Source: Myxococcota bacterium (GTDB taxonomy: Bacteria; Myxococcota; XYA12-FULL-58-9; JALHOP01). From it: 64,000 nucleotides of DNA. Below the pieces are notes generated by a model. That model was given only the letters and a program-made list of their open reading frames with translations. It did no database searches and was not told the origin of the DNA. Position 1 is the stretch's first letter. Each line of letters opens with the position of its first letter. The stretch covers positions 1-64,000 of the forward strand of contig JALHOP010000011.1 of the NCBI GenBank assembly GCA_022842935.1, written 5' to 3'. Shown here in pieces: positions 1-10,822 of this stretch. Made by a program: the position numbers and the translations under genes.

Positions 1-75
1 TGGCGCCGCGCGCCTCGTGCTCCGACCAACGTGCTCGCATTCACTTCCCAAAGTTTGAGTGCGAGCAAAGATCTC

Positions 76-876
76 CTATCCCGCTAGCCGATTGCAGGGA
101 TCCGTGGCCGGACGGTTACAGCCGTCGAGCATTTCGGCGACCGCGTGGAACAACTGGTGCGGCGCCTTGTCTTCGACACCTTGGCTTACCCCGTTGGGCG
201 ACAAGCGCACCGCCACACGATCGGCTGGGACGACCCTGGTCAGCGCTTCCACGACCTCGCGCAGCAGGCGCATCCGATTGGTCACGGAACCGCCATAGGC
301 GTCCGTGCGATGGTTCGCGCTGCTGCGCAAGAATTGGTCGAGCAGGTAGCCGTTGGCCGCGTGAAGTTGCACACCGTCGAACCCTGCCGCTATAGCGTTC
401 GTCGCTGCAGCGGTGTAGTCCGCGAGCAAGGCAGGGATCTCAGCGACCGCGAGCTCGCGCGCTTGCACGTGAGGTACCGTGCCCTCGTAGGTACGCGCTT
501 GGCCTGGCGCCGTGGTTGCCGAAGCCGACACCGGCCTCTTGCCCTCGTTGAAGCTCGAGTGGACGACGCGCCCCATGTGCCAGAGCTGGGCGAAGATGCG
601 CCCACCGGCGCGATGCACGGCCTCGGTCACGGGCCGCCAACCTGCCACTTGCCGCTCGTTCCAGAGGCCTGGCGCATACGGCCAGCCAAGACCCGCCCGC
701 GAGATACCAGTCGCCTCGCTGATGATGAGACCTGCCGTCGCGCGCTGCGCGTAGTACTCGGCCATGATCTCCGTCGGCACACCGTCGCGGCCGGCGCGCC
801 CTCGCGTGAGCGGCGCCATGAAGATGCGGTTGGGCGCCCGCAGCGCGCCAATACGGATGGAGTCGAAGAGCTTCAT
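76..876 (-). pseudogene. 3'-truncated Old Yellow Enzyme (NADH:flavin oxidoreductase)
   Basis: The product starts MKLFDSIRIGALRAPNRIFM, a typical FMN-binding OYE N-terminus, and keeps the TIM-barrel signatures of the family (MAPLTR, QLWHMGR, and HAANGYLLDQF followed by RTDAYGGS). The start is ATG at 876; an in-frame extension to 954 is not OYE-like. Reading stops after about 266 residues, while OYE proteins are about 350-370. The last ~15 residues look like read-through of unrelated DNA, and no reading frame in the remaining 75 bases restores the C-terminal FMN-phosphate region. Seen: truncation. Inferred: non-functional remnant or deletion junction. Intact members reduce electrophilic alkenes with NAD(P)H in the cytoplasm. 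Confidence 0.8.
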
Positions 877-978
877 ACGGACATCTCTTCGCCTCGTGTC
901 CCGGGCCCTGTCTAGACGCAAAGACGCCCCTCGCACGTTCCCCTGCAACGACAAGTTGGCTGACGTGCGATTCTCGCG

Positions 979-2023
979 TCACGTCTCCGGATAGAGTCGC
1001 GGAAACAAGATGTCGAGGGTATCGGTTGGAAACCGAAGGGACACGGGCCCTTTGGGGGTCTCGGAGGCCAAGAGGCCTCGCCTTTCTAGAGCTCCAAGCA
1101 CTTCGCGTGCGGTCCGCTCGGGCAGACCGGTCACCCGACTTGCCTCGCCGCGGGCGATCTCGCCGCGGACCAGGGCGTCTTGCAGCAGATGAGCCGCTTC
1201 CGGCTTGAGAGCGTCGGTGGCGGCAACCAGACGCACGAAACGCTCGCGCAGTTTTCCGAGCTCGAGGAGCCCAGCCATGAACTTCACTTGGTCGAGGCAG
1301 ACCTCGAGAAACCACCCGACGAAGGAGAGCAAAGCGCGCAGTGAAAGATTTCCACGCCCGTCGAGGTCACCTTCACGCGGACTGTCCGCGTCGTCCATCA
1401 TGCGCTTGTACTCGCTCCGACTCTCGAGGCCACGCGCGAGTCCCCGCGAGATCGACCATAGGCCGTACGCACCGATGCCCGCCTTGTGCGCCATCGCGTG
1501 GCTCATCAAGCGGCTGACGCGTCCATTTCCATCGGGGAAAGGATGGACGAAGTTAAAGCGGTGATGGGCCACGGCCATGGCGATCATGGAGGCGCCTTGA
1601 CCAACTCCGTCGAGGCGGTAGCGCGACGCGAAGTACGTCATGAAGCTCGCGACGTACGCGCTTGCGGGCGGGAGAATGCCTGCCCACCGCAACGTCGTGC
1701 TCTGCGCTATGACGCCACTCGCCCGGCGTCATGACGATGTCGCGGCTCGCACCACGAACGCGGAGCATCGGGGCGGGAGCACCGTCGTAGAATTCGCGGT
1801 GAAGCCACCGAACGAAATCCTCGGAGGCGGGTTCAGGTAGTGAGCCGTCGGCGGCAAGTGCGTCGACCTTCGCTTGCACCCGAACGTGAGCCGCAGCTTC
1901 GATCTGAAGATTGCGCCGACTTTCGTCGTCGTCGAGCCATTCGAGTGTCGTCGGCTCAATGCGATGTGGGGGTTCCGGAGAGGACGTTTTTTGCCGATCC
2001 TTACCCCGTGAAACACACCATAT
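979..2023 (-). pseudogene. Fic-family protein gene with a one-base frameshift
   Basis: The C-terminal part (979-1692) contains the complete Fic active-site motif [12 protein letters not shown] and a C-terminal winged-helix-like tail ([17 protein letters not shown]). The N-terminal part lies one frame away: DVAVGRHSP ends where [13 protein letters not shown] begins. Inserting one C near 1669-1673 joins them into a normal Fic protein. The N-terminal frame stays open to an in-frame TAG at 2024-2026, and HRIEPTTLEWLDD looks family-like there, yet no ATG/GTG/TTG precedes it until GTG 1879. So the 5' end is probably damaged too. Fic enzymes transfer AMP or other nucleotides to hydroxyl side chains. 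It may be a real pseudogene or an assembly indel; all catalytic residues are intact. Confidence 0.75.
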
Positions 2024-2100
2024 CTATTGATAAATTTAGGAACCGCAGGCCTTCTCTGCCGATCTTGCCGCCGATCTTCTTGCCGACCTGAGCTCGAGAT

Positions 2101-2151
2101 GCAAAGAAGCCCCGGGCCAAACCTGAGCTCGACCCGGGGGGCTTCGATTGC
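2101..2151. terminator. Orphan terminator-like hairpin
   Basis: Inverted repeat with arms GAAGCCCCGGG and CCCGGGGGGCTTC, extended outward by GCAA/TTGC with a mismatch. It sits between the degraded Fic gene (leftward) and the small TA-like pair (rightward), upstream of both, so it terminates no intact gene here. It may be left from a lost gene. No T-run follows on either strand. The surrounding 2024-2241 stretch holds no other recognisable feature. Confidence 0.4.
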
Positions 2152-2241
2152 TAAAACGGACTTACGACTCCTCGTTTGACCTGACCCCGGAAGTTTGAGC
2201 CATGGCCAACCGGACACCGACCGAGCTAGTGTCGATTTGCG

Positions 2242-2403
2242 ATGCCCAGAAATAGCCCAGCATACGACGAGAGCCTCGTGGCCTATCTTCGCGGTCTCAC
2301 GGTCGCCGAGCGACTCGCCTTGAACGACGCTTCCGTAAACGCTGCGCATGAGTTGCGAGTCGCAATGAAGAAAGCCGTCAAACAGCCCCCGCCATCTGGC
2401 TGA
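2242..2403 (+). CDS. Small antitoxin-like protein (53 aa)
   Basis: ATG at 2242 opens a 53-codon frame: MPRNSPAYDESLVAYLRG, then LTVAERLALNDASVNAAHEL and a basic tail ending PPPSG. It is charged, largely helical in appearance, with no signal or membrane segment. The stop is 3 bases before the start of a nucleotidyltransferase gene, so the two are surely co-translated. No clear Shine-Dalgarno sequence precedes either start. The arrangement, a tiny helical protein directly ahead of a minimal nucleotidyltransferase, is that of toxin-antitoxin-like pairs. Its function as the antidote is inference from position only. Confidence 0.65.
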   Translation: MPRNSPAYDESLVAYLRGLTVAERLALNDASVNAAHELRVAMKKAVKQPPPSG

Positions 2404-2406
2404 TCG

Positions 2407-2877
2407 ATGGCCGCGTCACTCACAGACTTGCTCCGCGCATTGTCGCAAGCTGGCGTCGATTTCATTCTCGTCGGTGGCCTTGCTGCGGTCGCGCAGGGTG
2501 CACCCGTGACGACCTTCGACGTCGACATCGTGCACCGGCGAACCGACTCTAACGTCGACCGTCTGCTTTCAGCCCTTAACTCGCTCAACGCCTCTTTCCG
2601 CGAGCCGACGTCTCGCAAGCTGCCCCCTAATCGCGATGCGCTCCTTGGCCCCGGTCACAACCTGTTCATCACCGACCTCGGCCCGCTCGACTGCTTGGGC
2701 GCTATCGAACGCGGCCTCGACTATGAGAGCCTTCTGCCCAGGACCATCGAGATCGAGCTCGATGGCCGACCCCTGCGAGTTCTCGCGTTGGAGACGCTCG
2801 CTGAGCTGAAAGAGCAGTGGCCCGACGACGAGTCAAAACTAAGGGCTGCAATTCTACGCCGGGTGCTGAAGACGTGA
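2407..2877 (+). CDS. Nucleotidyltransferase-fold protein (toxin-like)
   Basis: A 156-aa protein with the nucleotidyltransferase signature near residues 20-42: ILVGGLAAVAQGAPVTTFDVDIV, that is GG followed by TxDxDI, with acidic metal-ligand positions Asp38 and Asp40. The rest resembles AbiEii/DUF6036-type enzymes, with a short C-terminal helix ETLAELKEQWPDDESKLRAA. It is coupled to the 53-aa gene at 2242-2403 with a 3-base spacer. Such minimal transferases act as toxins modifying RNA or protein in characterised TA systems (AbiE, MenT); which substrate applies here is unknown. The pair lies in a degraded patch, consistent with horizontal acquisition. Confidence 0.75.
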   Translation: MAASLTDLLRALSQAGVDFILVGGLAAVAQGAPVTTFDVDIVHRRTDSNVDRLLSALNSLNASFREPTSRKLPPNRDALLGPGHNLFITDLGPLDCLGAIERGLDYESLLPRTIEIELDGRPLRVLALETLAELKEQWPDDESKLRAAILRRVLKT

Positions 2878-2923
2878 CGTGCGAGCGTCGCGACCAGGTG
2901 CACAGGTAGCACAAAGCCCCGTT

Positions 2924-3457
2924 TCAAGTCGCGCACTGATTGCGCTGTCGCGCCTCGGTGGACGCAAAGTCTTCTTGATCGCGAGGAGCGCTGGCCACGC
3001 GCGCCCGCAGCCCGCCGAGGATGTAGCGGTGCAAAATGTGCGCGAAGAAGACCTCGAGTCCGCGCCAAAACCAGCGCGGACGGCCAAGCCCGCGGTACCA
3101 CGTGGTCAAGCGCACCTCGGTGCCCGTTCCGCGCGCGACGAGCTCGTATGAACCCTCGACGGCCACGACCCGCTTCTCGACGCCAAGTTCTTGTCCGACG
3201 ACCGCGAAGCGCAAGAGTTTCGGGGGCTCGACGGTGGTCATCCGCTTCGTGAGTTGCCCGGAAACATACTCACAATGGATTTCGGCGCCGACGCGACCCT
3301 TATCGCCCACGCTGCGCAGCGGACGCGGTAGGAAGGTCCGCAAGAGCCATGGCGGTCGGCCCGGTACGTCCTCGTAGAACATCATGTTTCGCCAGACGGT
3401 CTCCGGGGCGGCGGGGAGCTGCATGATGGTGACGACGCGTTCGATGTCGGCGGACAT
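2924..3457 (-). CDS. SRPBCC-superfamily ligand-binding protein
   Basis: 177 aa starting MSADIERVVTIMQLPAAPET, followed by WRNMMFYEDV and a polyketide-cyclase/START-like pattern (hydrophobic beta strands ending with LTTWYRGLGRPRWFWRGLEVFF and a long C-terminal helix). These helix-grip proteins bind lipids or hydrophobic small molecules. It has no signal peptide and is probably cytoplasmic. It is divergent from the DoxX-like/DUF3419 pair, 64 bases apart, suggesting shared control. The specific ligand cannot be told. Confidence 0.7.
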   Translation of the reverse strand: MSADIERVVTIMQLPAAPETVWRNMMFYEDVPGRPPWLLRTFLPRPLRSVGDKGRVGAEIHCEYVSGQLTKRMTTVEPPKLLRFAVVGQELGVEKRVVAVEGSYELVARGTGTEVRLTTWYRGLGRPRWFWRGLEVFFAHILHRYILGGLRARVASAPRDQEDFASTEARQRNQCAT

Positions 3458-3521
3458 TGGCGTGACCTCTCTTCGTTGGTGTCAGCCTTGCAAAGGACGA
3501 TCCGTTGCGTGGGAGAGGACG

Positions 3522-3911
3522 ATGTTCGAGCTGACGATTGGATTGCCGCCACTCTGGGTCATGCAGGGCGCAGTGGCTTTCGTGTGGTTGTACGAGGGAC
3601 TCTGGTGCAAGTTACTCGGTCGCGAGCCGCGCCAGCGCGACGTCGTTGCGGCAGTCCCGCGATTCGGCGCCGCGATCGGAGGCACGTTTCTCGTGGCGCT
3701 TGGGGTCGTCGAGGTCGTGCTCGCGCTCTGGGTACTGTCGCGCGTCGCGCCACACGCGTGCGCTATTGCGCAGGTGGCGTTGCTCGTCGCGCTCAACACC
3801 GCTGGCGTCACCTTCGCCCGTCACATCATTCACGACCCAGCGGGTATGGTCGTGAAGAACCTCGCGTTCCTCGTGCTCGCCTGGACCACTGCGGCACTGC
3901 AGGCTCCATGA
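3522..3911 (+). CDS. DoxX-like small integral membrane protein
   Basis: 129 aa with four hydrophobic segments (about residues 8-25, 43-68, 72-95 and 105-125) and the DoxX-like feature HDPAGMVVKNLAFL near the end. The chosen ATG at 3522 has GGGAGAGGA just upstream; a longer in-frame reading from 3384 overlaps the divergent SRPBCC gene and is not hydrophobic. Its stop overlaps the next start as ATGA, so it is translationally coupled to the DUF3419 gene. The family is membrane-bound and poorly characterised. Confidence 0.75.
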   Translation: MFELTIGLPPLWVMQGAVAFVWLYEGLWCKLLGREPRQRDVVAAVPRFGAAIGGTFLVALGVVEVVLALWVLSRVAPHACAIAQVALLVALNTAGVTFARHIIHDPAGMVVKNLAFLVLAWTTAALQAP

Positions 3912-4804
3912 GCACCGACACCGCGTGGCGCGCTGGACGCTTCGACGGCAAGAGCGCGGGACAACGCGTGCTTTTCGGACGCATGTACGAGGACGCCGCC
4001 ATCGAGCTCGCCGCCTTCGTGGGTGCGCGGCGCGTCTTCTGCATCGCCTCGGCGGGTTGCACCGCGCTCACCCTCAGCGCCGACCACGAGGTCGTGGCCT
4101 GCGACATCAATCGCGCGCAGCTCGCTTACACCGAGCGACGCATCGCCGGTGCTGCGCTCGCGAACGGCTCGGCTGAGCGCATCATGTCGGCGCTACGCGC
4201 GGTCGCACCCATAGCGGGTTGGACGCGCAAGGCCATCACGCGCTTCCTCGCGCTCGATGAAGGCACGGCCCAGCTCGACTACTGGCACCGCGTCCTCGAC
4301 ACACGACGTTTCCGCGCGGGTCTTGCGGCGGCCTTGTCGATGACCGGTCTTCGCGCCTGGTATGCGCCACGCTTACTCGCCGTGCTGCCCGCGCAGTTCG
4401 CGCGCGTCCTGCGGACCCGTATGGAGCGAGCGTTTTCGCTTCACCCGAACCAAGTGAACCCCTACGCAGCGCTCCTGCTCACCGGCGAGACCCAAACACC
4501 ACCGAGCCGCGCCACGGCAACGAATATCGAGCTCGTCTTGAGCGACGCCGCAACGTACCTTGCCTCCTGCGCGCCGGGCTCCTTCGACGGGGTGTCGCTC
4601 TCGAACATCCTCGACGGCGCAAGCCCCGACTACGCCAAACGGCTCTTCGCGGCAGTGCGACACGCAAGCAGCGCGCACGCGGTCGTCGTCAGGAGGAGCT
4701 TCGCCGAGCCAGGCGAGGATGCCGCCTACAATCAGGCTGCACGTGACCGCAGCATGTTGTGGGGCGTCGTCGACGTGCGTCCGGCGAGCGCGCTGCCGCG
4801 TTGA
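3908..4804 (+). CDS. DUF3419 (BtaA-like) SAM-dependent protein
   Basis: 298 aa starting MSTDTAWRAGRFDGK. A nucleotide-binding-like segment, VFCIASAGCTALTLS followed by VVACDINRAQLAYTERRI, matches the AdoMet site of DUF3419 proteins, and the C-terminal GVSLSNILDG plus VVVRRSF are also typical. DUF3419 includes BtaA, which moves the 3-amino-3-carboxypropyl group of AdoMet to diacylglycerol in betaine-lipid synthesis. No BtaB methyltransferase is adjacent, so betaine-lipid production is only a possibility. It overlaps the DoxX-like gene by 4 bases (ATGA). Confidence 0.75.
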   Translation: MSTDTAWRAGRFDGKSAGQRVLFGRMYEDAAIELAAFVGARRVFCIASAGCTALTLSADHEVVACDINRAQLAYTERRIAGAALANGSAERIMSALRAVAPIAGWTRKAITRFLALDEGTAQLDYWHRVLDTRRFRAGLAAALSMTGLRAWYAPRLLAVLPAQFARVLRTRMERAFSLHPNQVNPYAALLLTGETQTPPSRATATNIELVLSDAATYLASCAPGSFDGVSLSNILDGASPDYAKRLFAAVRHASSAHAVVVRRSFAEPGEDAAYNQAARDRSMLWGVVDVRPASALPR

Positions 4805-4862
4805 CCCGTCCGCGCTCTGATGTTTGTGTTGGTGTCATGGACGTTGCCGGCATGGGTGAACG

Positions 4863-5840
4863 CTGAGCGCGGTCGAGCTCCAGAACGTACGCAAGACGTA
4901 CGGCGCCGCAGTCGCGCTCGAAGACGTGTCGTTTGCGGTGCGCGAGGGCGAGTTCTTTTCCATGCTGGGACCGTCGGGCTCGGGGAAGACGACATCGCTG
5001 CGGCTCATCGCCGGCTTCGAGACGCCCGACAGCGGTAGCGTCGCGCTGTTTGGCAAAGACGTGGCGAAGCTTCCGCCTTACGAGCGTGACGTCAACACCG
5101 TGTTTCAAGACTACGCGCTTTTTCCGCACCTGAGCGTCGTCGACAACATCGCTTACGGACTGCGCGTGAAGGGTGTCGGCAAGACGGAGAGACGCAAGCG
5201 CGCTTTGGCTATGCTCGAGATTGTCCGCTTGAGCGGCGTCGAAGACCGCAAGCCCGCCGCGCTGTCGGGTGGCCAAAGGCAGCGCGTAGCTCTAGCCCGA
5301 GCGCTGGTGAACGAGCCCAAAGTACTCCTCCTCGACGAGCCGCTCGGTGCGCTCGACCTCAAGCTGCGCGAAGAGATGCAGAGCGAGCTCAAAGCGCTGC
5401 AGAAGCGGCTGGGACTCACATTCGTTTACGTCACCCACGATCAGGGTGAGGCGCTGAGCATGTCCGACCGGGTCGCCGTGTTCTCGAAGGGCCGCCTCGA
5501 GCAAGTCGACGCGCCGCGCGAGCTCTATCGCACGCCGCGCACGCGTTTCGTCGCAAGCTTCGTGGGCGTCGCAAACATCCTCGACGGAGCAAAGCTCGGC
5601 GTGTCCGCTAAAGCGGCGCTGCTACGCCCGGAGAGTATCGCTATCGGCGATGCGGGTATCGCCGCACGCGTCGCCGACGTTCAGTTCCAGGGCCCCCTGA
5701 CACGCTTCGAAATGGACACCGAAGCGCTGGGGCGCTTGGTCGTCATCTTGCCGAGCCACGAGCGCCTGCCCGCGACAGGCGCGTCCGTTCACTTGCGCTG
5801 GGACGCTGGCGCCGTTGTACCCTTAGGAGACGGAGCGTGA
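4863..5840 (+). CDS. potA: Spermidine/putrescine-type ABC transporter ATPase
   Basis: Walker A GPSGSGKTT, Q-loop NTVFQDYALFPHLSV, ABC signature LSGGQRQRVALARAL, Walker B VLLLDEPLGALD and switch His in VYVTHDQGEALSMSD are all present, followed by a short TOBE-like regulatory tail. The start is odd. The family's first strand (VELQNVRKTYG) is encoded from 4866, but the frame is bounded by TGA at 4857-4859. Only CTG (4863) or ACG could start it, with GTG at 4926 the first standard codon, which would remove that strand. ATG 4852 (MGER, then stop) lies one frame away, so a one-base error is possible. Stop overlaps the permease start (GTGA). Confidence 0.9.
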   Translation: MSAVELQNVRKTYGAAVALEDVSFAVREGEFFSMLGPSGSGKTTSLRLIAGFETPDSGSVALFGKDVAKLPPYERDVNTVFQDYALFPHLSVVDNIAYGLRVKGVGKTERRKRALAMLEIVRLSGVEDRKPAALSGGQRQRVALARALVNEPKVLLLDEPLGALDLKLREEMQSELKALQKRLGLTFVYVTHDQGEALSMSDRVAVFSKGRLEQVDAPRELYRTPRTRFVASFVGVANILDGAKLGVSAKAALLRPESIAIGDAGIAARVADVQFQGPLTRFEMDTEALGRLVVILPSHERLPATGASVHLRWDAGAVVPLGDGA

Positions 5841-6742
5841 GAGCCATTGGCCGGGCGCTTTATGCGCATCCGCGCATCTGGCTCGCCGTGCTCCTCGTCC
5901 CGCCGCTCGTTTGGCTGGGAGTCGTGTACCTAGGCTCGCTCGCGGCGCTCCTCGTTCAGAGCCTGTTTCACATCGATGACTTCAGCGGCGTGATCGTGCG
6001 CGAGCCGTCGCTTGCGACGTATCGCCAGCTCGTCACGACACCTGCCAATATCGACATCATCGTGCGCACGCTGATGATGGCGATGGCCGTGACCCTGGCG
6101 TGCGCGCTCGTCGCCTACCCCATCGCCTATCGCGCCGCCTTCTTCGCGCGGGGGCGCTCCAAGGCCTTCTTCTATCTCGCGGTGATGCTCCCGATGTGGG
6201 CGAGCTACCTTGTGAAGGTCTACGCCTGGCGCCAGGTACTCGCGCGCGAGGGTATCATGACGTGGTTCGCCGACGTCCTTCACTTGCGCTGGGCGCTCGA
6301 CGGCGTGCTCGGCCTCCCGGCGATTGGGGGTCCGTCTCTTTCGGCGTCGCAGCTCGGCACCTTCATCGTCTTCACGTACATGTGGCTGCCGTACATGATC
6401 TTGCCGATTCAAGCGGCCTTGGAGCGCGTTCCCTCGCACCTATTGTCCGCTTCCGCGGACCTTGGCGCGCGGCCCCATCAGACCTTCTTGCGAATCGTCT
6501 TGCCCCTTAGCCTCCCGGGTGTCATCGCGGGGTCGATCTTCACGTTCTCATTGACGCTCGGGGACTACATCATCCCTGGTCTCGTCGGCGCTCCCGGCTA
6601 CTTCATCGGAATGATGGTCTACCTACAGCAGGGGACCGCCGGGAACATTCCGCTCGCGGCCGCGTTCTCCGTGGTGCCGATGGTGATCATCGCTCTCTAC
6701 CTCGCCTTCGCGCGGCGGGCAGGAGCCTTCGATGCGCTCTGA
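5837..6742 (+). CDS. potB: ABC transporter permease, PotB type
   Basis: 301 aa, GTG start overlapping the ATPase stop by 4 bases. Six hydrophobic segments and the permease EAA-like loop [20 protein letters not shown] near residue 210-230, which docks on the ATPase. The motif [19 protein letters not shown] is typical of PotB/PotH proteins. It forms the inner-membrane channel together with the next gene. Substrate class (polyamine-like) is inferred from family; no binding protein is encoded nearby. Confidence 0.85.
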   Translation: MRAIGRALYAHPRIWLAVLLVPPLVWLGVVYLGSLAALLVQSLFHIDDFSGVIVREPSLATYRQLVTTPANIDIIVRTLMMAMAVTLACALVAYPIAYRAAFFARGRSKAFFYLAVMLPMWASYLVKVYAWRQVLAREGIMTWFADVLHLRWALDGVLGLPAIGGPSLSASQLGTFIVFTYMWLPYMILPIQAALERVPSHLLSASADLGARPHQTFLRIVLPLSLPGVIAGSIFTFSLTLGDYIIPGLVGAPGYFIGMMVYLQQGTAGNIPLAAAFSVVPMVIIALYLAFARRAGAFDAL

Positions 6743-7541
6743 GACCAAGACCCCACTCGGGCTACGCTTGACGTCGGGGGCGGGGCTCCTCTTCTTGCAC
6801 TTCCCGATCGCCATCATCGCGCTCTACGCGTTCACCACCGAAGATCGCACGTATCAGTTTCCCCCGCCCGGGCTCACGCTGCGCTGGTTCGCCTCGGCCT
6901 TCGCGCGCTCGGACATGTGGCAGGCGCTCTGGCTGTCACTGCGCGTCGGCGCGCTAGCGACGCTGCTCGCTTTGCTCTTGGGAACGATGGTGGCCGCCGC
7001 CATGTTCCGTCGTGGCTTCTACGGCAAGGACGCACTGACGCTCCTGTTGACCCTGCCGATCGCCCTGCCCGGCATCATCACGGGCATCGCACTGCTCTCG
7101 AGCATCAAGCTCGCGGGCCTCACTCCGAGCATGCTTACGATCGTGCTCGGACACGCGACCTTCTGCATCGTCATCGTCTACAACAACGTCGTCGCCCGCC
7201 TGCGACGGCTGCCATACAGCATGGTCGAGGCGTCGCTCGACCTCGGCGCCGACCCGCTGCAGACCTTTCGTTTGGTGGTGTTTCCGCACATGGCGACCTC
7301 ATTGCTCGCTGGCGGACTGCTCGCCTTCGCGCTTTCGTTCGACGAGATCATCGTGACCTTGTTCACGGCAGGCACCGAGCAGACCTTGCCGATCTGGTTT
7401 TACGCCGAGCTATTTCGTCCGAGGGAGCGTCCCATCACGAACGTCGTCGCGCTACTCGTCATCGCGGTCACGACAGTCCCCATTTTGCTCGCCTACCGCT
7501 TGACGCGCGGCAGCGACGACGTCGCTGGTCTTGGCAAGTAG
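6732..7541 (+). CDS. potC: ABC transporter permease, PotC type
   Basis: 269 aa starting [13 protein letters not shown], overlapping the potB-like gene by 11 bases. Six membrane segments and the EAA-like loop [20 protein letters not shown], with [15 protein letters not shown] and the C-terminal FSFDEI-like block ([15 protein letters not shown]) characteristic of PotC/PotI. It closes the three-gene operon. No periplasmic PotD/PotF-like gene follows; the next gene is a histidine kinase, so the solute receptor must be encoded elsewhere or the system lacks one. Confidence 0.85.
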   Translation: MRSETKTPLGLRLTSGAGLLFLHFPIAIIALYAFTTEDRTYQFPPPGLTLRWFASAFARSDMWQALWLSLRVGALATLLALLLGTMVAAAMFRRGFYGKDALTLLLTLPIALPGIITGIALLSSIKLAGLTPSMLTIVLGHATFCIVIVYNNVVARLRRLPYSMVEASLDLGADPLQTFRLVVFPHMATSLLAGGLLAFALSFDEIIVTLFTAGTEQTLPIWFYAELFRPRERPITNVVALLVIAVTTVPILLAYRLTRGSDDVAGLGK

Positions 7542-7642
7542 CGCGAGCGAAGCGCTTTAGCGGAGGTCAACGGTGAATTGGCGTTGACAACCCGGAGCCG
7601 CACAAAGGACAACATGATCATCGTCGGCCGCCGTCGGGCCCC

Positions 7643-9688
<2,046 letters not shown>

Positions 9689-9693
9689 CGAAG

Positions 9694-9724
9694 GCTTGCG
9701 CGTTGGCGCCTAGCGCCCGCAAGC
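9694..9724. terminator. Bidirectional terminator hairpin
   Basis: Stems GCTTGCG (9694-9700) with CGCAAGC (9718-9724) and an inner GGCGC/GCGCC, between the convergent hybrid kinase gene and the membrane protein gene. No long T-run, so efficiency is uncertain. Confidence 0.6.
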
Positions 9725-9732
9725 GAAACACT

Positions 9733-10638
9733 TCAGGCTGCCGCTGTGCTGCTCCCGCCCGCAAGGTTGCCCCGAATCTGTTCATACGCGGCAGCAGGGA
9801 TGAAGAAGTTGTTGACCACCGCGTTGCGGTCGCTCTTCACTTTGTCTTTCTCGCGGCTGTGCTTGACGAGATGCACGCACATCAAGCGGAACGACGGGTC
9901 CTTCGCGTCGGCGATGAGCTCGACGGCGAGGGTCGACCAGGCGTTCTCGCTCGTACGCTCCTCGGCGCTCCGCGCTTTGGCTGTGTGGAGGGCTTGGAAG
10001 TCGCCGCCGGCGAAGGCGCGGCGCAAGGTCTCGACGTCGAGTCCTTCGTTTGCTTCGAGCTCACCCTCGAGCGTTGTCTCGGCCCATTGGTGGGTGGCTT
10101 CGTTGAACACCCTTGAGTCGCTGGTCGCGTATGCCGTGAAGGTCGAAACGACCAGGACGGCAAGCGCCTCGACCGCCCAGGTGACGAGCATTGCGGTCGA
10201 TGAGAACTCGGCGCCGCGACCGCCTCTGCGGCTCAAGTTGATGCGATAGACTTCGGAGGTCTCGGTAAAGAACGCCTTCCAGCCGGCCGGACCTGACGTC
10301 GCAAGATCCGTGGCGACACTCGCGTCAGACATGAGCCACGCCCAAACCACCCACGATGCCCAGAGTCCGAAGAACCCGACGACGAGCCCCGCTCCCGCAT
10401 CGAAAGGCGTCGATCGCGAAGCGCCCGACTGAGCGGCGCGCGTTGCGACGAGGCCGAGGAGAAAGCCAAAGGCCAAGGTCGCGATGAACGAGACGTAAAC
10501 GAACGGGTTGTAGCGGGAGACGAGGCCGTAGAGAGCGCCCAGGATCACCGCACCGAGGCCACCGAAGACGAGCGTGTTGACCACCGCGCGCCCCTCGAAG
10601 CGGCCCGACGGCGTGTATTGTGTGAGCTCACGTTTCAT
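9733..10638 (-). CDS. Membrane protein of unknown function
   Basis: 301 aa starting MKRELTQYTPSGRFEG. Hydrophobic segments appear at about residues 20-42 (VVNTLVFGGLGAVILGALYG), 45-65, 80-105 and 150-175, followed by a soluble C-terminal half rich in charged helices (HQWAETTLEGELEANEGLD). I do not recognise the family. The ATG at 10638 faces the serpin gene across 184 bases, so the two may share control. In this head-to-head layout it could anchor or act with the serpin, which is only a positional guess. Confidence 0.7.
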   Translation of the reverse strand: MKRELTQYTPSGRFEGRAVVNTLVFGGLGAVILGALYGLVSRYNPFVYVSFIATLAFGFLLGLVATRAAQSGASRSTPFDAGAGLVVGFFGLWASWVVWAWLMSDASVATDLATSGPAGWKAFFTETSEVYRINLSRRGGRGAEFSSTAMLVTWAVEALAVLVVSTFTAYATSDSRVFNEATHQWAETTLEGELEANEGLDVETLRRAFAGGDFQALHTAKARSAEERTSENAWSTLAVELIADAKDPSFRLMCVHLVKHSREKDKVKSDRNAVVNNFFIPAAAYEQIRGNLAGGSSTAAA

Positions 10639-10822
10639 CCGCAGCGGCGTAGCGCCACTTGGCGTTGCTTGCAACAGCCATCACGGCGTGAGGCGTTGGC
10701 GAAAGAAGTGCTCGGTGATTGCAGGCCCCCCCCGGCACTCCGGGAACGCGCAACCACTGCGGAGCTCGCGCCGATACCCGCCAGCACAAACTGGCGGTAC
10801 TACGCTCAAAGGGTTTCCGAAC

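Noticed and set aside
3384-3521. Longer N-terminus for the DoxX-like gene
   Set aside because: The extension overlaps the divergent SRPBCC gene, is not hydrophobic and lacks a ribosome site, whereas ATG 3522 has GGGAGAGGA.
7584-7642. TTGACA at 7584 as a sigma-70 promoter of the hybrid kinase gene
   Set aside because: No acceptable -10 box at 16-18 bases (GGACAA); a single -35 match is weak evidence.
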